DNA of 54,139 nt from contig JAGBFB010000025.1 of NCBI GenBank assembly GCA_017936665.1, positions 1 through 54,139 on the forward strand, in the 5' to 3' direction. The stretch is from Spirochaetaceae bacterium. Lineage in GTDB: Bacteria > Spirochaetota > Spirochaetia > Treponematales > Treponemataceae. Below are positions 45,216 to 53,783 of the stretch, piece by piece. The notes beneath the pieces were generated by a model that worked only from the letters and a program-made list of their open reading frames with translations, did no database searches and had not been told where the DNA came from. The first letter of the stretch is position 1; every line of letters starts with the position of its first letter. The translations under genes and the position numbers were made by a program.

Positions 45216-46202
45216 ATGGCAAAGAAAAAACAACGAGAAGATAAATATAAAACCCATAGGCTTTTTCAATTACTAGAATTTATAAGAAACACTGAATATC
45301 CAAATGCTAAAGACTTTAAAAAAGAATTTGAAGTATCCAGAAGTACAATTATGAGAGATTTGGATTTTTTAAAAGATAGATATTTTGCTCCTATTGAATA
45401 TTCAAATCAACACAAGGGATATTATTTAACAGACCCTACTTTTGTAATAAAAAGTGTTTTACTTACAGAAGGAGAACTTTTTGCAGTTCATACAATTTTG
45501 CCTTTGATGGATCAATATAAAAATACACCATTGGAATCAACTTTTAAATCTATAATTTCTAAAATGTTAGAAATGCTTCCAAATAAAGTTGAAGTAGATT
45601 CTTCAATGAACAGAAATAATATTCATTTTATAAAAGACCCTTTACCAAATATTGATGAATTAATTTTTAATAATATCTTTGATGCAATAAAAACAAATCA
45701 ATCTGTGGAATTTTATTATAGATCCATAAGCAAACAAACTTATACCTTAAGAAAATTTGATCCATACAGAGTTTTATGTCAAAAAGGAAATTGGTATGTA
45801 ATTGGATATTGTCACTTACACAATCGATTTAATGTATATTGTTTATCAAGAATGAAAGATTTAATTATCACAAACGAAAAATTTGAAGTAAAAAAAGATT
45901 TTGATATAAACAAACACATCGACCCTGACTTTGGAATCTGGAACACAGACGAGAATCCTCAAAAAATAGAATTACTATTTGATAAATCAATTAACACATA
46001 TATTTTGGAACGAACTTGGTATGTAAATCAAGAATGTTATCAAAATGAAGATGGAAGTGTTTATTTAAGCTTTATGTCAAATCAAATTCCAGAAACTCTC
46101 CATTGGGTAATGACTTTTGGAAGCCATGTAAAAGTTTTAAATCCACCAGAATTAAAAGAAAAAATAAAAGCAGAAATAAAAGAAATGAAGAAAATTTATT
46201 AA
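45216..46202 (+). CDS. WYL-domain transcriptional regulator
   Basis: This 328-residue protein has an N-terminal winged helix (about 10-75, EFEVSRSTIMRDLDFLKDR). The WYL ligand-binding domain (about 155-235) has YYRSISKQTYTLRKFDPYRV and GNWYVIGYCH. A WCX-type C-terminal extension follows. WYL proteins sense nucleic acids or nucleotides and often control defence systems. It leads a small cluster with the next two genes, 2.4 kb before cas9. The target is unknown. Confidence 0.88.
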   Translation: MAKKKQREDKYKTHRLFQLLEFIRNTEYPNAKDFKKEFEVSRSTIMRDLDFLKDRYFAPIEYSNQHKGYYLTDPTFVIKSVLLTEGELFAVHTILPLMDQYKNTPLESTFKSIISKMLEMLPNKVEVDSSMNRNNIHFIKDPLPNIDELIFNNIFDAIKTNQSVEFYYRSISKQTYTLRKFDPYRVLCQKGNWYVIGYCHLHNRFNVYCLSRMKDLIITNEKFEVKKDFDINKHIDPDFGIWNTDENPQKIELLFDKSINTYILERTWYVNQECYQNEDGSVYLSFMSNQIPETLHWVMTFGSHVKVLNPPELKEKIKAEIKEMKKIY

Positions 46203-46224
46203 TTCTCAATAAGAGATGTATTTT

Positions 46225-46854
46225 ATGTTTTTTTTTAACAAAGAAAAAATTAAACAAAAAGAAATACAAATAGAAGTTTTAGAAAAAAATTTATCTCAAA
46301 CACAAGAAGAATTAAACTATGTAAAAAATATTTTATTTTCTGGAATTGATGATTTTTTAAGAAGATTTTACAAAGAACCGTCCCTAGAAGAAAAACAAAA
46401 ACTTGAAAAAGAATATAATAATACAGAACCTCAAAGAAATGATTATATTGATAAACCAGAAGGAAGGATTCATTTTCAAATAGATTACTCTCCTTCTCAA
46501 AATCTTTCATCAAAAGATGAAAATGAACTTTCGGAAATTTTACAAAAAGTTGATTCATCCTTTTCTGATAAGTTATTAGAAATTATTCGAACAAAAAAGT
46601 TAAATGAAGTTGAAGTCTATAAAAAAGCAGATATAGACAGAAGACATTTTTCAAAAATTCGTAGTAATAAAGATTATCGGCCTACAAAAGACACTGTAAT
46701 TTTACTTTGTCTTTCTATGAATCTATCTTATGAAGAAGTAAATGACTTACTAAAGAGAGCTGGATTTGCCTTATCTAAAAGCAGTAAACAAGATTTAATT
46801 GCAGAATATTTCTTTAGAAGAATATGCAAAACAATTATTTATGACTACAACTGA
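46225..46854 (+). CDS. HTH-like protein with coiled coil (RADIDRRHFSKIR family)
   Basis: This 209-residue protein has an N-terminal coiled coil (about 5-40). Its C-terminal helical domain includes KKADIDRRHFSKIRSNKDYR and NLLKRAGFALS-like text (LLKRAGFALSKSSKQDL). The same domain recurs in many bacteria next to stress or phage-related genes; its activity is not known, though it looks like a DNA-binding helix bundle. It ends a little earlier than usual (IIYDYN). The start at 46225 is preferred for spacing from AGAG. Confidence 0.65.
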   Translation: MFFFNKEKIKQKEIQIEVLEKNLSQTQEELNYVKNILFSGIDDFLRRFYKEPSLEEKQKLEKEYNNTEPQRNDYIDKPEGRIHFQIDYSPSQNLSSKDENELSEILQKVDSSFSDKLLEIIRTKKLNEVEVYKKADIDRRHFSKIRSNKDYRPTKDTVILLCLSMNLSYEEVNDLLKRAGFALSKSSKQDLIAEYFFRRICKTIIYDYN

Positions 46855-47089
46855 ATTAAGACTTTTAGTAAACTTTTTTATTGTCTATGGAATTTTAATA
46901 GATTTTTCGAAAGATATTGATATATATTGTATTTTCGGCTGGAAATTTACAAGAAATCCTAATGAAAACAAATCTGAATCACTAGAAGAACGCATAAAAA
47001 GAATTGCCCAATGGTCAGATATTCCAGCAAAAGATCATCCCGACTACGAAAAATATATGAAAGAAAAAAAATCACCAAAAGATTTGTAA
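46841..47089 (+). CDS. Hypothetical small protein
   Basis: An 82-residue protein begins at an ATG that overlaps the end of the previous gene by 14 bases in another frame. It has one hydrophobic segment (about 5-30) and a charged C-terminal half. Nothing recognisable. It could be a coupled small membrane protein or a non-coding frame. Confidence 0.4.
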   Translation: MTTTELRLLVNFFIVYGILIDFSKDIDIYCIFGWKFTRNPNENKSESLEERIKRIAQWSDIPAKDHPDYEKYMKEKKSPKDL

Positions 47090-47130
47090 TTTTTTCACTT
47101 TTTTTTATTACTGTATCGTTATTTGAGACA

Positions 47131-47162
47131 CTCCCTATAGTAATATGGTATTGTAGGGAGGG
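47131..47162 (+). promoter_or_regulatory. Inverted repeat covering a strong ribosome binding site
   Basis: CTCCCTA (47131-47137) and TAGGGAG (47154-47160) are exact inverted copies. The right arm overlaps the binding site GGGAGGG (47156-47162) 5 bases before an ATG. In RNA it would hide the binding site. A candidate promoter TTGAGA-17-TGGTAT (47123-47151) overlaps it, so it may instead act as a DNA operator. Confidence 0.45.
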
Positions 47163-47166
47163 CAAA

Positions 47167-47301
47167 ATGGAAACAATATATTCTTCATTAAACAAAAAAT
47201 ACATTATCCAAATGATGTTAAAATTTAGATGGGATTCAAATATGTATATTTTTTGGAGGAACGTATATAACAACACAAAACAAACAAATATTATTGCTTA
47301 A
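47167..47301 (+). CDS. Hypothetical 44-residue protein
   Basis: A short frame begins METIYSSLNKKYIIQMMLKF and ends TNIIA, behind the best binding site in this stretch (GGGAGGG). It is rich in aromatic and basic residues, with no known motif. Evidence is the binding site and the hairpin only. Confidence 0.4.
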   Translation: METIYSSLNKKYIIQMMLKFRWDSNMYIFWRNVYNNTKQTNIIA

Positions 47302-47380
47302 AAAATTATTTTTTATTTCAAGTTAATTTATGGAATGTATTGTATAATGAATGAAATATTTTTTTAAGGATGGTCTTTTT

Positions 47381-48017
47381 ATGGTACAAGAAAAAACAAT
47401 GATTATTACAGGAAGTTCAAAACTCAGCATTAGTCCAGATATAACTAGATTAAGTTTTGGCATTAAAACACAAGAAACTTGTTACGAACAAACATTATCT
47501 TATTTATCAGATAATGCAGAATCATTAATAAATGTTTTAACTTTAAACAATTTTTTAGAAAAGGAAATAAAAACAACTCGGTATTCTATTCATCGTTGGA
47601 CTAAATATGAAAATGGACAAGAACATCATCTAGGATACGAAGGCGAACATATTTGTTGAATTTAAAATTGATAACGAGAGAATTAATAAAATTATAGATG
47701 AGGTTTCGACAAAAGTTCCTTGTGTTTCAATAAATATTTCTTATTCATGTAGTCACTTAGAAAAATATGATAAAAAACTAATTGAGCTTGCGATAAAAGA
47801 TGCAAAATCAAAAGCAACAATAATTGCAAAAGCGTCAAATGTAAATCTAAAACAAATAAAAACAATAAATTATTCAACACAACAATTAGATGTGAACTTT
47901 GGTCTAGAATACAACCACTTGCGAACAGACAAATGTTTTGCAAGTCGTGTTCCAAATATGACACCAGAAAATAAAGTTCTTGAAAAAAGCATCACGATGA
48001 TTTGGGAGATTGAGTAA
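47381..48017 (+). pseudogene. SIMPL-domain (DUF541) protein, interrupted by a frameshift
   Basis: The first part (47381-47659) reads MVQEKTMIITGSSKLSISPD and ends at TGA after GYEGEHIC. One base later the reading continues in the +1 frame (from 47655: VEFKIDNERINKIIDEVSTK) to a TAA at 48015-48017. Both halves together make a normal SIMPL protein of about 211 residues. A single extra T in CATATTTGTTGAA is the likely cause. It is a recent pseudogene, a sequencing error or, less likely, a programmed shift. Confidence 0.8.
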
Positions 48018-48098
48018 AAGGTGTTTGAGGAGAGAGTAAAAAAAGCAAAAAGCCTACTGTTGTAGGATTAAATAAAAAAGCCATAAGGAGGATTATGT

Positions 48099-48506
48099 AT
48101 GGCAAAAAAAATTATTATGTTGTTCATCTGTATTTGGATAACGACATTTGCATTTTCTGATGAAAACTATGATATAACAAATATATCACAAAATCCAGAA
48201 GCAACTTTTAGATTATTTCCGACAAACAATATGTGGACATTTTTACAATTAAATACAATTACAGGTCAAATAAAACAGTTACATTTTGATACAAGTGGTG
48301 ACTCAAGGCTAAAATTGATAGTTAATGATGAAAATCTAGCAAAAAATTTACCTAATCTAAAAGGAAGATTTACTTTATATCCAACACAAAACATGTACAA
48401 TTTCATACTTTTAGATCAAGACAATGGAAGAACATGGCAAGTACAATGGAGTTTTGAAAAAGAAAATAGAATGATTCTACCAATAGAATTATTTGCAAAT
48501 TTTTAA
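48099..48506 (+). CDS. Hypothetical secreted protein with internal repeat
   Basis: This 135-residue protein has a signal peptide (residues 1-20, ending FAFS). Two copies of a motif of about 30 residues follow: FRLFPTNNMWTFLQLN near 37 and FTLYPTQNMYNFILLD near 91. The shared pattern is F-x-L-x-P-T-x-N-M-x-x-F, then L-D and a G before aromatic residues. The paired units suggest a small beta-rich fold. The binding site AAGGAGG is strong. The function is unknown. It lies just before the tracrRNA, convergent with it. Confidence 0.7.
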   Translation: MAKKIIMLFICIWITTFAFSDENYDITNISQNPEATFRLFPTNNMWTFLQLNTITGQIKQLHFDTSGDSRLKLIVNDENLAKNLPNLKGRFTLYPTQNMYNFILLDQDNGRTWQVQWSFEKENRMILPIELFANF

Positions 48507-48523
48507 TTATAGGTGTAAAATAC

Positions 48524-48600
48524 AAAAAAGCCCCACGGAGTACGCGAGGCAGTAGTCAAATGTGACTTCGGCATAAAAGCCTTATTGTGATTCGGTTAAC
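48524..48600 (-). ncRNA. tracrRNA of the type II-C CRISPR system
   Basis: On the minus strand a promoter TTGCAT (48632-48627), 17 bp, TATTAT (48609-48604) starts an RNA near 48597-48601. It opens with GTTAACCGAATCACAAT, which pairs with the first 15 bases of the repeat (minus strand, GTTGTGGTTCGGTTA) without a break, with two G-U pairs. Then come a short stem AAGGC/GCC, a stem AGTC/GACT and a terminator stem (48543-48550 with 48530-48537) ending in six T. About 77 nt long, it is transcribed away from cas9. Confidence 0.88.
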
Positions 48601-48662
48601 TAAATAATAACATGATACAAACAATAATGCAACAGTAAAATTTATTTTTTAGGAGAAAATAT

Positions 48663-51600
48663 ATGAAAAAATTAGGATTAGATTTAGGAACAAACTCTAT
48701 TGGTTGGGGAATCATTGATACAAATAATACAGAAAAACCAATTCAAAATTGTGGAGTTTACATATTCCCAGAAGGTGTAAAAATTGAAAAAGGAGTAGAA
48801 AGTTCAAAAGCTGCGGAAAGAACAGGTTATCGTTCTGCAAGAAGATTAAAATTTAGAAGAAAATTACGAAAATATGAAACTTTAAAAGTTCTAATAGAAT
48901 ATAATATGTGTCCTTTAACAATAGAAGAACTTGTAAAGTGGCGAAAAGAAAAAATTTATCCAAGCTCTCAAGAATTTATTAATTGGTATAGAACAGATGA
49001 AATCAATAATTGGGAACCATATTTTTTAAGAAAAAAATGCGTAGAAGAAAAAGCAGAAAAATATGAAATTGGTAGAGCCTTATACCATATTGCTCAAAGA
49101 CGCGGATTTTTAAGTAATCGAAAAGAAACAACAAAAGGCAATGAAAATGGAAATGTAAACACAGGAATATCTGAAATTTCAAAAGCAAAAGGCGATAAAA
49201 CACTTGGACAATATTTTTATGAATTAAAACAAAGTGGTGAAAAAGTAAGAGCAAAATATACTTCCCGAAAACAACATTACGAAGAAGAATTTAACAAAAT
49301 TTGTGAAGTTCAAAATATTCCAGAAAAATTAAAAGCAAAATTATACAATGCAATTTTCTTTCAAAGAAAACTAAAATCTCAAAAATTTCTTGTTGGAAAA
49401 TGTACTTTTGAAAAAAATAAACAACGCTGTCCAATTTCACATTTTGAATTTGAAGAATTTAGAATGTTACAATTTATTAACAGTATTAAAGTAAAAAGAA
49501 ATGAAGATGAAACTGACGACCAAAAATCTTCAAAATTAACAGCTTTTGAAAGAATTGAAATACAAGAATTATTTTTTAGAAAATCAAAACCAACTTTTAC
49601 ATTTAAAGATATAAAAGCAAAACTTTGTGGCAAAAAACATGAAGATTGGGAATTTAACTATATTGATGAAGCAAATATTGTTGGATGTCCTGTAAGTACA
49701 AGTCTAAAAGAAATATTTGGCGAAAATTGGAAAGATGTAAAAATTGGAAATTATGATATAAATGATATTTGGCATGTTTTATATGATTTTGATGATGATG
49801 ATAAGTTAAAAGAATTTGCAAAAGAAAAATTACTTTTATCAGAAGATGATGCTAAAAAGTTTTGCAAAATTACATTACAACAAGGTTATTCTAATTTAAG
49901 TCTAAAAGCTATAAGAAAGATTTTATATTTTTTAAGAGAAGGTCATCCTTATACAACATCTGCATTTTTAGCAAATATTCCAGAAATTATTGGAAAAGAA
50001 GTTTTTTCAAAAAATAAAGATGTAATCATTGATAAAATAGATGTAATTTCTAAAACAATAGGAAAAGTTAACTTACCATTAAAATTAGCAAATGATTGTC
50101 TTGATAAAATTGCAAAAGACAAGAATTTTGATTTTAGAACAGAAGATTGGAATAAAAACTTTATTGATACTTGTATAAAAGAATCTTTTGGTGAAAATAA
50201 ATGGGGAAAAGATTTTTCTCAAATAGAACAAGAAAAAATCAAAGCAGAAATTGAAAATAATGTTAATGAAACATTGAAAACAATGCCTACGGGAACTCAT
50301 CTTTCTATAAATAACTTTAAGTATCCGATGAAACATATTGATGAGCTTATCGAAGAATATTTAAGAGAGAATTTTGAAATTAAAAAGAATATTGATTTAT
50401 ATCATCCATCATATACTGATTCAAAATATGATATAAAACCAGCTGAAATTATTAACGGGAAAAAATATTTGAACACACCTAAAACATCAAGTATCAAAAA
50501 TCCTGTGGTAATGAGAGCTTTACATCAATTACGAAAATTGATTAATTATCTATTAAATACTGGCGAAATTGATGAGAATACACATATTCATATTGAATTA
50601 GCAAAAGAAGTTAATGATAAGAACTGGCGAAAAGCCATTGCTGACTTCCAAAAAGACAATGAAGCTAAAAATAAAGAATACAGAGAAAGAATTGAAGATG
50701 AAGCGAAAGCAAGTGGAATCTCACTTATTGTTACCGATGAATTAATAAAAAAATATCGTCTATGGGTAGAGCAAGATAAACAATGCCCTTATACAGGCAA
50801 GAAAATTAATTTTACAGCACTCTTTGGAAATAATCCTCAATTTGACTTTGAACATACAATACCTAGAAGTTTATCTTATGACGATTCTTTGGAAAATCTA
50901 ACTCTTTGTGATGTTGATTTTAATAGGAATGTAAAAAAGCAACAAATACCACATCAACTTGCAAATTACAAAGAAATTGCTCAAAGATTTGAAAGATATT
51001 ATGAAGAAAAAATTGATGATTGTTTAACAAGAATTGAAAAGTCTAGAACTCATGGACGATATATAGATCCTAGTATAAAAGATGCAATGATTGTTAAGCG
51101 ACATAAAGCAGAACTAGAATTAAGATATTATATTGGAAAATTAAAGCGTTTTAATTCAGAAGATGTAACAAAAAGATTTAAACATAGCCAATTAAACGAT
51201 ACAAGAACAATTACAAAGTTTGCAAAAGACTACCTAAAAACTGTTTTTGATTATGTAATGCCAATAAATGGAACAATTACAGATACATTTAAACATCAAT
51301 GGGGATTACTTGAAAAAGACGAGAAAAAAGACAGAAGTACAAATCTACATCACGTTGTAGATGCTTTAGTGGTAGCTTCTGTTGACAAGTGGAAGTATGA
51401 CTTGTTATGTAAATGTATTCATGAAAGTTCAGACGGAAGAACAATAAACCTACCAAAACCTTGGGAAAATTTTAGAAATGATGTTCTTTCTGCTACAGAA
51501 CTAATCATTCCTAAAATTGTTTCTAGTGATAATGCTTTAAAACAAACAAAAAAAATTATAAGAGATAGATATGGAAAACCAAAACTAAATAAAGATGGTC

Positions 51601-52448
51601 AAATCCAATATGTACAAGGTGATACAGCAAGGGGAAGTTTGCATAAAGATACTTTCTATGGTTGTATTATGACTCCACCCGAAAAAGACAAACCAAGTGA
51701 AAAAATCTATGTTCAAACAATTTCTTGTTCGGCTTTAGACAAATCTAAGGCAGAAAAAATTATTGATAAGGGGATAAAAAGAGCCTTTTTTGATAATCTT
51801 GATAAAAAAATACAAACTTTGCCAGATATACAACGAGATGGAATTAAATTACCATATCAAATAAACAACAGAGATGTGTATGCAAAAAAAGTTAGAATTG
51901 CAGCACATATTTCTAATCCAATTGAATTAAAAAAGCAGAAAGATGTTTCTAAAAAAGAGTACAAACAAAGTTATTATGTACAGAATGAAGAAAACTATTT
52001 TATTGCTTTGTATAGATACACGACAGAAAAGGGGAAGATTATAAGCGACTATATTGTATCCAACTTACTTAATTCTGTAAAAAATAAGCAAACTGGTGAT
52101 GTATTATATCCATTAAAAATAGAAAAAAATGGATTTGTTCTTTCTCTGTATAAGGTATTAAAAATAGGTCAAATTGTAATTTTTCAAGAAGATGAAAATG
52201 AAGATGTTTTATCTTTTCCAAAAGATAAATTGTTTTCACGGATTTATCGCGTAGCAGGAATCGCAAGTAAACCTGATGGAAGAGTCAACTTTGTTCATGC
52301 CATAATATCAGGTGCTTTTATAAAATCTAAAGAACAATTTTCCAATGGAATTGAAAAATATAAAAGAGTTTCAAATTCAAGTTTATTCTTTCTTGTTGAA
52401 GGTACAGATTTTAAGATTTCACCAACAGGAGAAATTATAAAACTATAA
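48663..52448 (+). CDS. cas9: Cas9 endonuclease, type II-C
   Basis: This 1261-residue RNA-guided nuclease cuts DNA matched by crRNA:tracrRNA. RuvC-I is LGLDLGTNSIGWG with D7. An Arg-rich bridge helix (RSARRLKFRRKLRK) follows near 60. The recognition lobe spans roughly 80-610. RuvC-II has E645 in HIELAKEVND. The HNH domain has FDFEHTIPRS with H731 and a CPYTG zinc-like entry. RuvC-III has NLHHVVDAL with H897 and D900. The C-terminal PAM-interacting part follows. All catalytic residues are present. The binding site is AGGAG. The absence of csn2 and cas4 places it in II-C. Confidence 0.97.
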   Translation: MKKLGLDLGTNSIGWGIIDTNNTEKPIQNCGVYIFPEGVKIEKGVESSKAAERTGYRSARRLKFRRKLRKYETLKVLIEYNMCPLTIEELVKWRKEKIYPSSQEFINWYRTDEINNWEPYFLRKKCVEEKAEKYEIGRALYHIAQRRGFLSNRKETTKGNENGNVNTGISEISKAKGDKTLGQYFYELKQSGEKVRAKYTSRKQHYEEEFNKICEVQNIPEKLKAKLYNAIFFQRKLKSQKFLVGKCTFEKNKQRCPISHFEFEEFRMLQFINSIKVKRNEDETDDQKSSKLTAFERIEIQELFFRKSKPTFTFKDIKAKLCGKKHEDWEFNYIDEANIVGCPVSTSLKEIFGENWKDVKIGNYDINDIWHVLYDFDDDDKLKEFAKEKLLLSEDDAKKFCKITLQQGYSNLSLKAIRKILYFLREGHPYTTSAFLANIPEIIGKEVFSKNKDVIIDKIDVISKTIGKVNLPLKLANDCLDKIAKDKNFDFRTEDWNKNFIDTCIKESFGENKWGKDFSQIEQEKIKAEIENNVNETLKTMPTGTHLSINNFKYPMKHIDELIEEYLRENFEIKKNIDLYHPSYTDSKYDIKPAEIINGKKYLNTPKTSSIKNPVVMRALHQLRKLINYLLNTGEIDENTHIHIELAKEVNDKNWRKAIADFQKDNEAKNKEYRERIEDEAKASGISLIVTDELIKKYRLWVEQDKQCPYTGKKINFTALFGNNPQFDFEHTIPRSLSYDDSLENLTLCDVDFNRNVKKQQIPHQLANYKEIAQRFERYYEEKIDDCLTRIEKSRTHGRYIDPSIKDAMIVKRHKAELELRYYIGKLKRFNSEDVTKRFKHSQLNDTRTITKFAKDYLKTVFDYVMPINGTITDTFKHQWGLLEKDEKKDRSTNLHHVVDALVVASVDKWKYDLLCKCIHESSDGRTINLPKPWENFRNDVLSATELIIPKIVSSDNALKQTKKIIRDRYGKPKLNKDGQIQYVQGDTARGSLHKDTFYGCIMTPPEKDKPSEKIYVQTISCSALDKSKAEKIIDKGIKRAFFDNLDKKIQTLPDIQRDGIKLPYQINNRDVYAKKVRIAAHISNPIELKKQKDVSKKEYKQSYYVQNEENYFIALYRYTTEKGKIISDYIVSNLLNSVKNKQTGDVLYPLKIEKNGFVLSLYKVLKIGQIVIFQEDENEDVLSFPKDKLFSRIYRVAGIASKPDGRVNFVHAIISGAFIKSKEQFSNGIEKYKRVSNSSLFFLVEGTDFKISPTGEIIKL

Positions 52449-52499
52449 AGAAAGTAAATCATACTGTTGAAAATTGATATTATTGTCGATAAAGACAGT

Positions 52500-53390
52500 A
52501 TGATTAAACGAACACTTTTTTTTGCAAATGCTGTTTGTTTAACAACAAGGAACAAACAGATTGTTATTAAAAACAAAGAATCTCAAGAAGAAAAGACAGT
52601 TCCCATAGAAGATATAGGATTTGTTGTTATTGAAAATCAGCAAATATATATTTCTATTCCTGCCATCACTGAACTTACAAAAAATAATGTAAGTGTAATA
52701 TTTTGTGATGAAAAACATATGCCTCTTTCAATGAACCTGCCTTTAGAATGTAATAGCATACAGAATCAACTTTTTTCAGTACAAATCGAATCAACTTTAC
52801 CCACAAAGAAGAATTGTTGGAAACAAATCATTGAACAAAAAATAAACAATCAAGCATTAGTATTAGAAAAATACGGACACAATCCAAATCACTTAAAAAA
52901 TATTTCTAAAGAAGTGAAAAGCGACGATTCAACAAATCGGGAAGGATTTGCTGCAAAAATCTATTGGAATAGTTTATTTGGAAAAAATTGGAGTAGAGAT
53001 AGATTTGGAGAATATCCAAATAATTACTTAAATTATGGTTATGCAATATTAAGAGCTGGAATGGCAAGAGCTATTGTAGGGTCAGGTTTATTACCTACAT
53101 TAGGTATACATCATCACAATAAATATGATGCTTATGCATTAGCAGATGACTTGATGGAACCTTACCGACCTTTTGTTGATGATATGGTTATTGAATATAT
53201 TGATAAAAATCCTAATAAATTAGAAATTGAACAAGATTTTAAATCTTTTATATTTTCTATAATGACTCGAGATACATTTATGAATAATAACAGACATCCT
53301 TTTATGGTAGCCTTAACATTTACAAGTTCTTCGTTAAGCAAAGTGTTTTTGGGTAAGACTAAAAATTTATCTCTACCAGAATTTACTTAG
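52500..53390 (+). CDS. cas1: Cas1 integrase, type II
   Basis: This 296-residue protein, with Cas2, inserts new spacers. The conserved metal residues are seen: E148 in NREGFAAKIYW, the His cluster 204-206 in GIHHHNKYDAYALADD, and E220 in LMEPYRPF. The start at ATG 52500 (MIKRTLFFANAV) matches the family; a TTG frame 11 codons upstream is possible. It lies 51 bp after cas9 and 3 bp before cas2. Confidence 0.95.
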   Translation: MIKRTLFFANAVCLTTRNKQIVIKNKESQEEKTVPIEDIGFVVIENQQIYISIPAITELTKNNVSVIFCDEKHMPLSMNLPLECNSIQNQLFSVQIESTLPTKKNCWKQIIEQKINNQALVLEKYGHNPNHLKNISKEVKSDDSTNREGFAAKIYWNSLFGKNWSRDRFGEYPNNYLNYGYAILRAGMARAIVGSGLLPTLGIHHHNKYDAYALADDLMEPYRPFVDDMVIEYIDKNPNKLEIEQDFKSFIFSIMTRDTFMNNNRHPFMVALTFTSSSLSKVFLGKTKNLSLPEFT

Positions 53391-53393
53391 AAT

Positions 53394-53732
53394 ATGAGTT
53401 ATACACGTTTTAACGCCTATAAGATTATGTGGTTATTCTGTCTATTTGATTTACCTACAAATACAAAATCACAAAGAAAAAGGGCTTCTGATTTTAGAAA
53501 ATTGTTAATTGAAGACGGTTACGAAATGATGCAATTTAGTGTTTATTACAGACATTGTGGAAGTTTAGAAAGTTGTGAAAGACACATAAAATATTTACAA
53601 AAGAATATTCCTTTTGAAGGTAAAATAAGTATATTAAAATTTACAGATAAACAATTTGGAGAAATTATTACATTCTTAGGTAAAAAAATTGAAAAAACAC
53701 CTTCAAAACCTATGCAATTTGAACTTTTTTAA
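53394..53732 (+). CDS. cas2: Cas2, type II
   Basis: This 112-residue protein is the scaffold partner of Cas1. The ferredoxin-like fold begins WLFCLFDLPTNTKSQRKRAS, with the conserved Asp in FDLP, and includes DGYEMMQFSVYYRHC. It ends 51 bp before the first repeat. No csn2 follows. Confidence 0.95.
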   Translation: MSYTRFNAYKIMWLFCLFDLPTNTKSQRKRASDFRKLLIEDGYEMMQFSVYYRHCGSLESCERHIKYLQKNIPFEGKISILKFTDKQFGEIITFLGKKIEKTPSKPMQFELF

Positions 53733-53783
53733 TTAACATTTTACATTTTAATTTTATGTATAATATGGACTTAGAAGACTCAT

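Noticed and set aside
46799-46840. TTG start giving a longer form of the 82-residue protein
   Set aside because: These codons lie entirely inside the preceding gene and the ATG at 46841 gives a normal overlap.
52467-52499. TTG start extending Cas1 by 11 codons
   Set aside because: Cas1 of type II systems begins near the MIKRTL segment, so the ATG at 52500 is preferred.
53394-53783. Search for csn2 or cas4 after cas2
   Set aside because: Only 51 bp separate cas2 from the first repeat and contain no gene, so the system is II-C rather than II-A or II-B.
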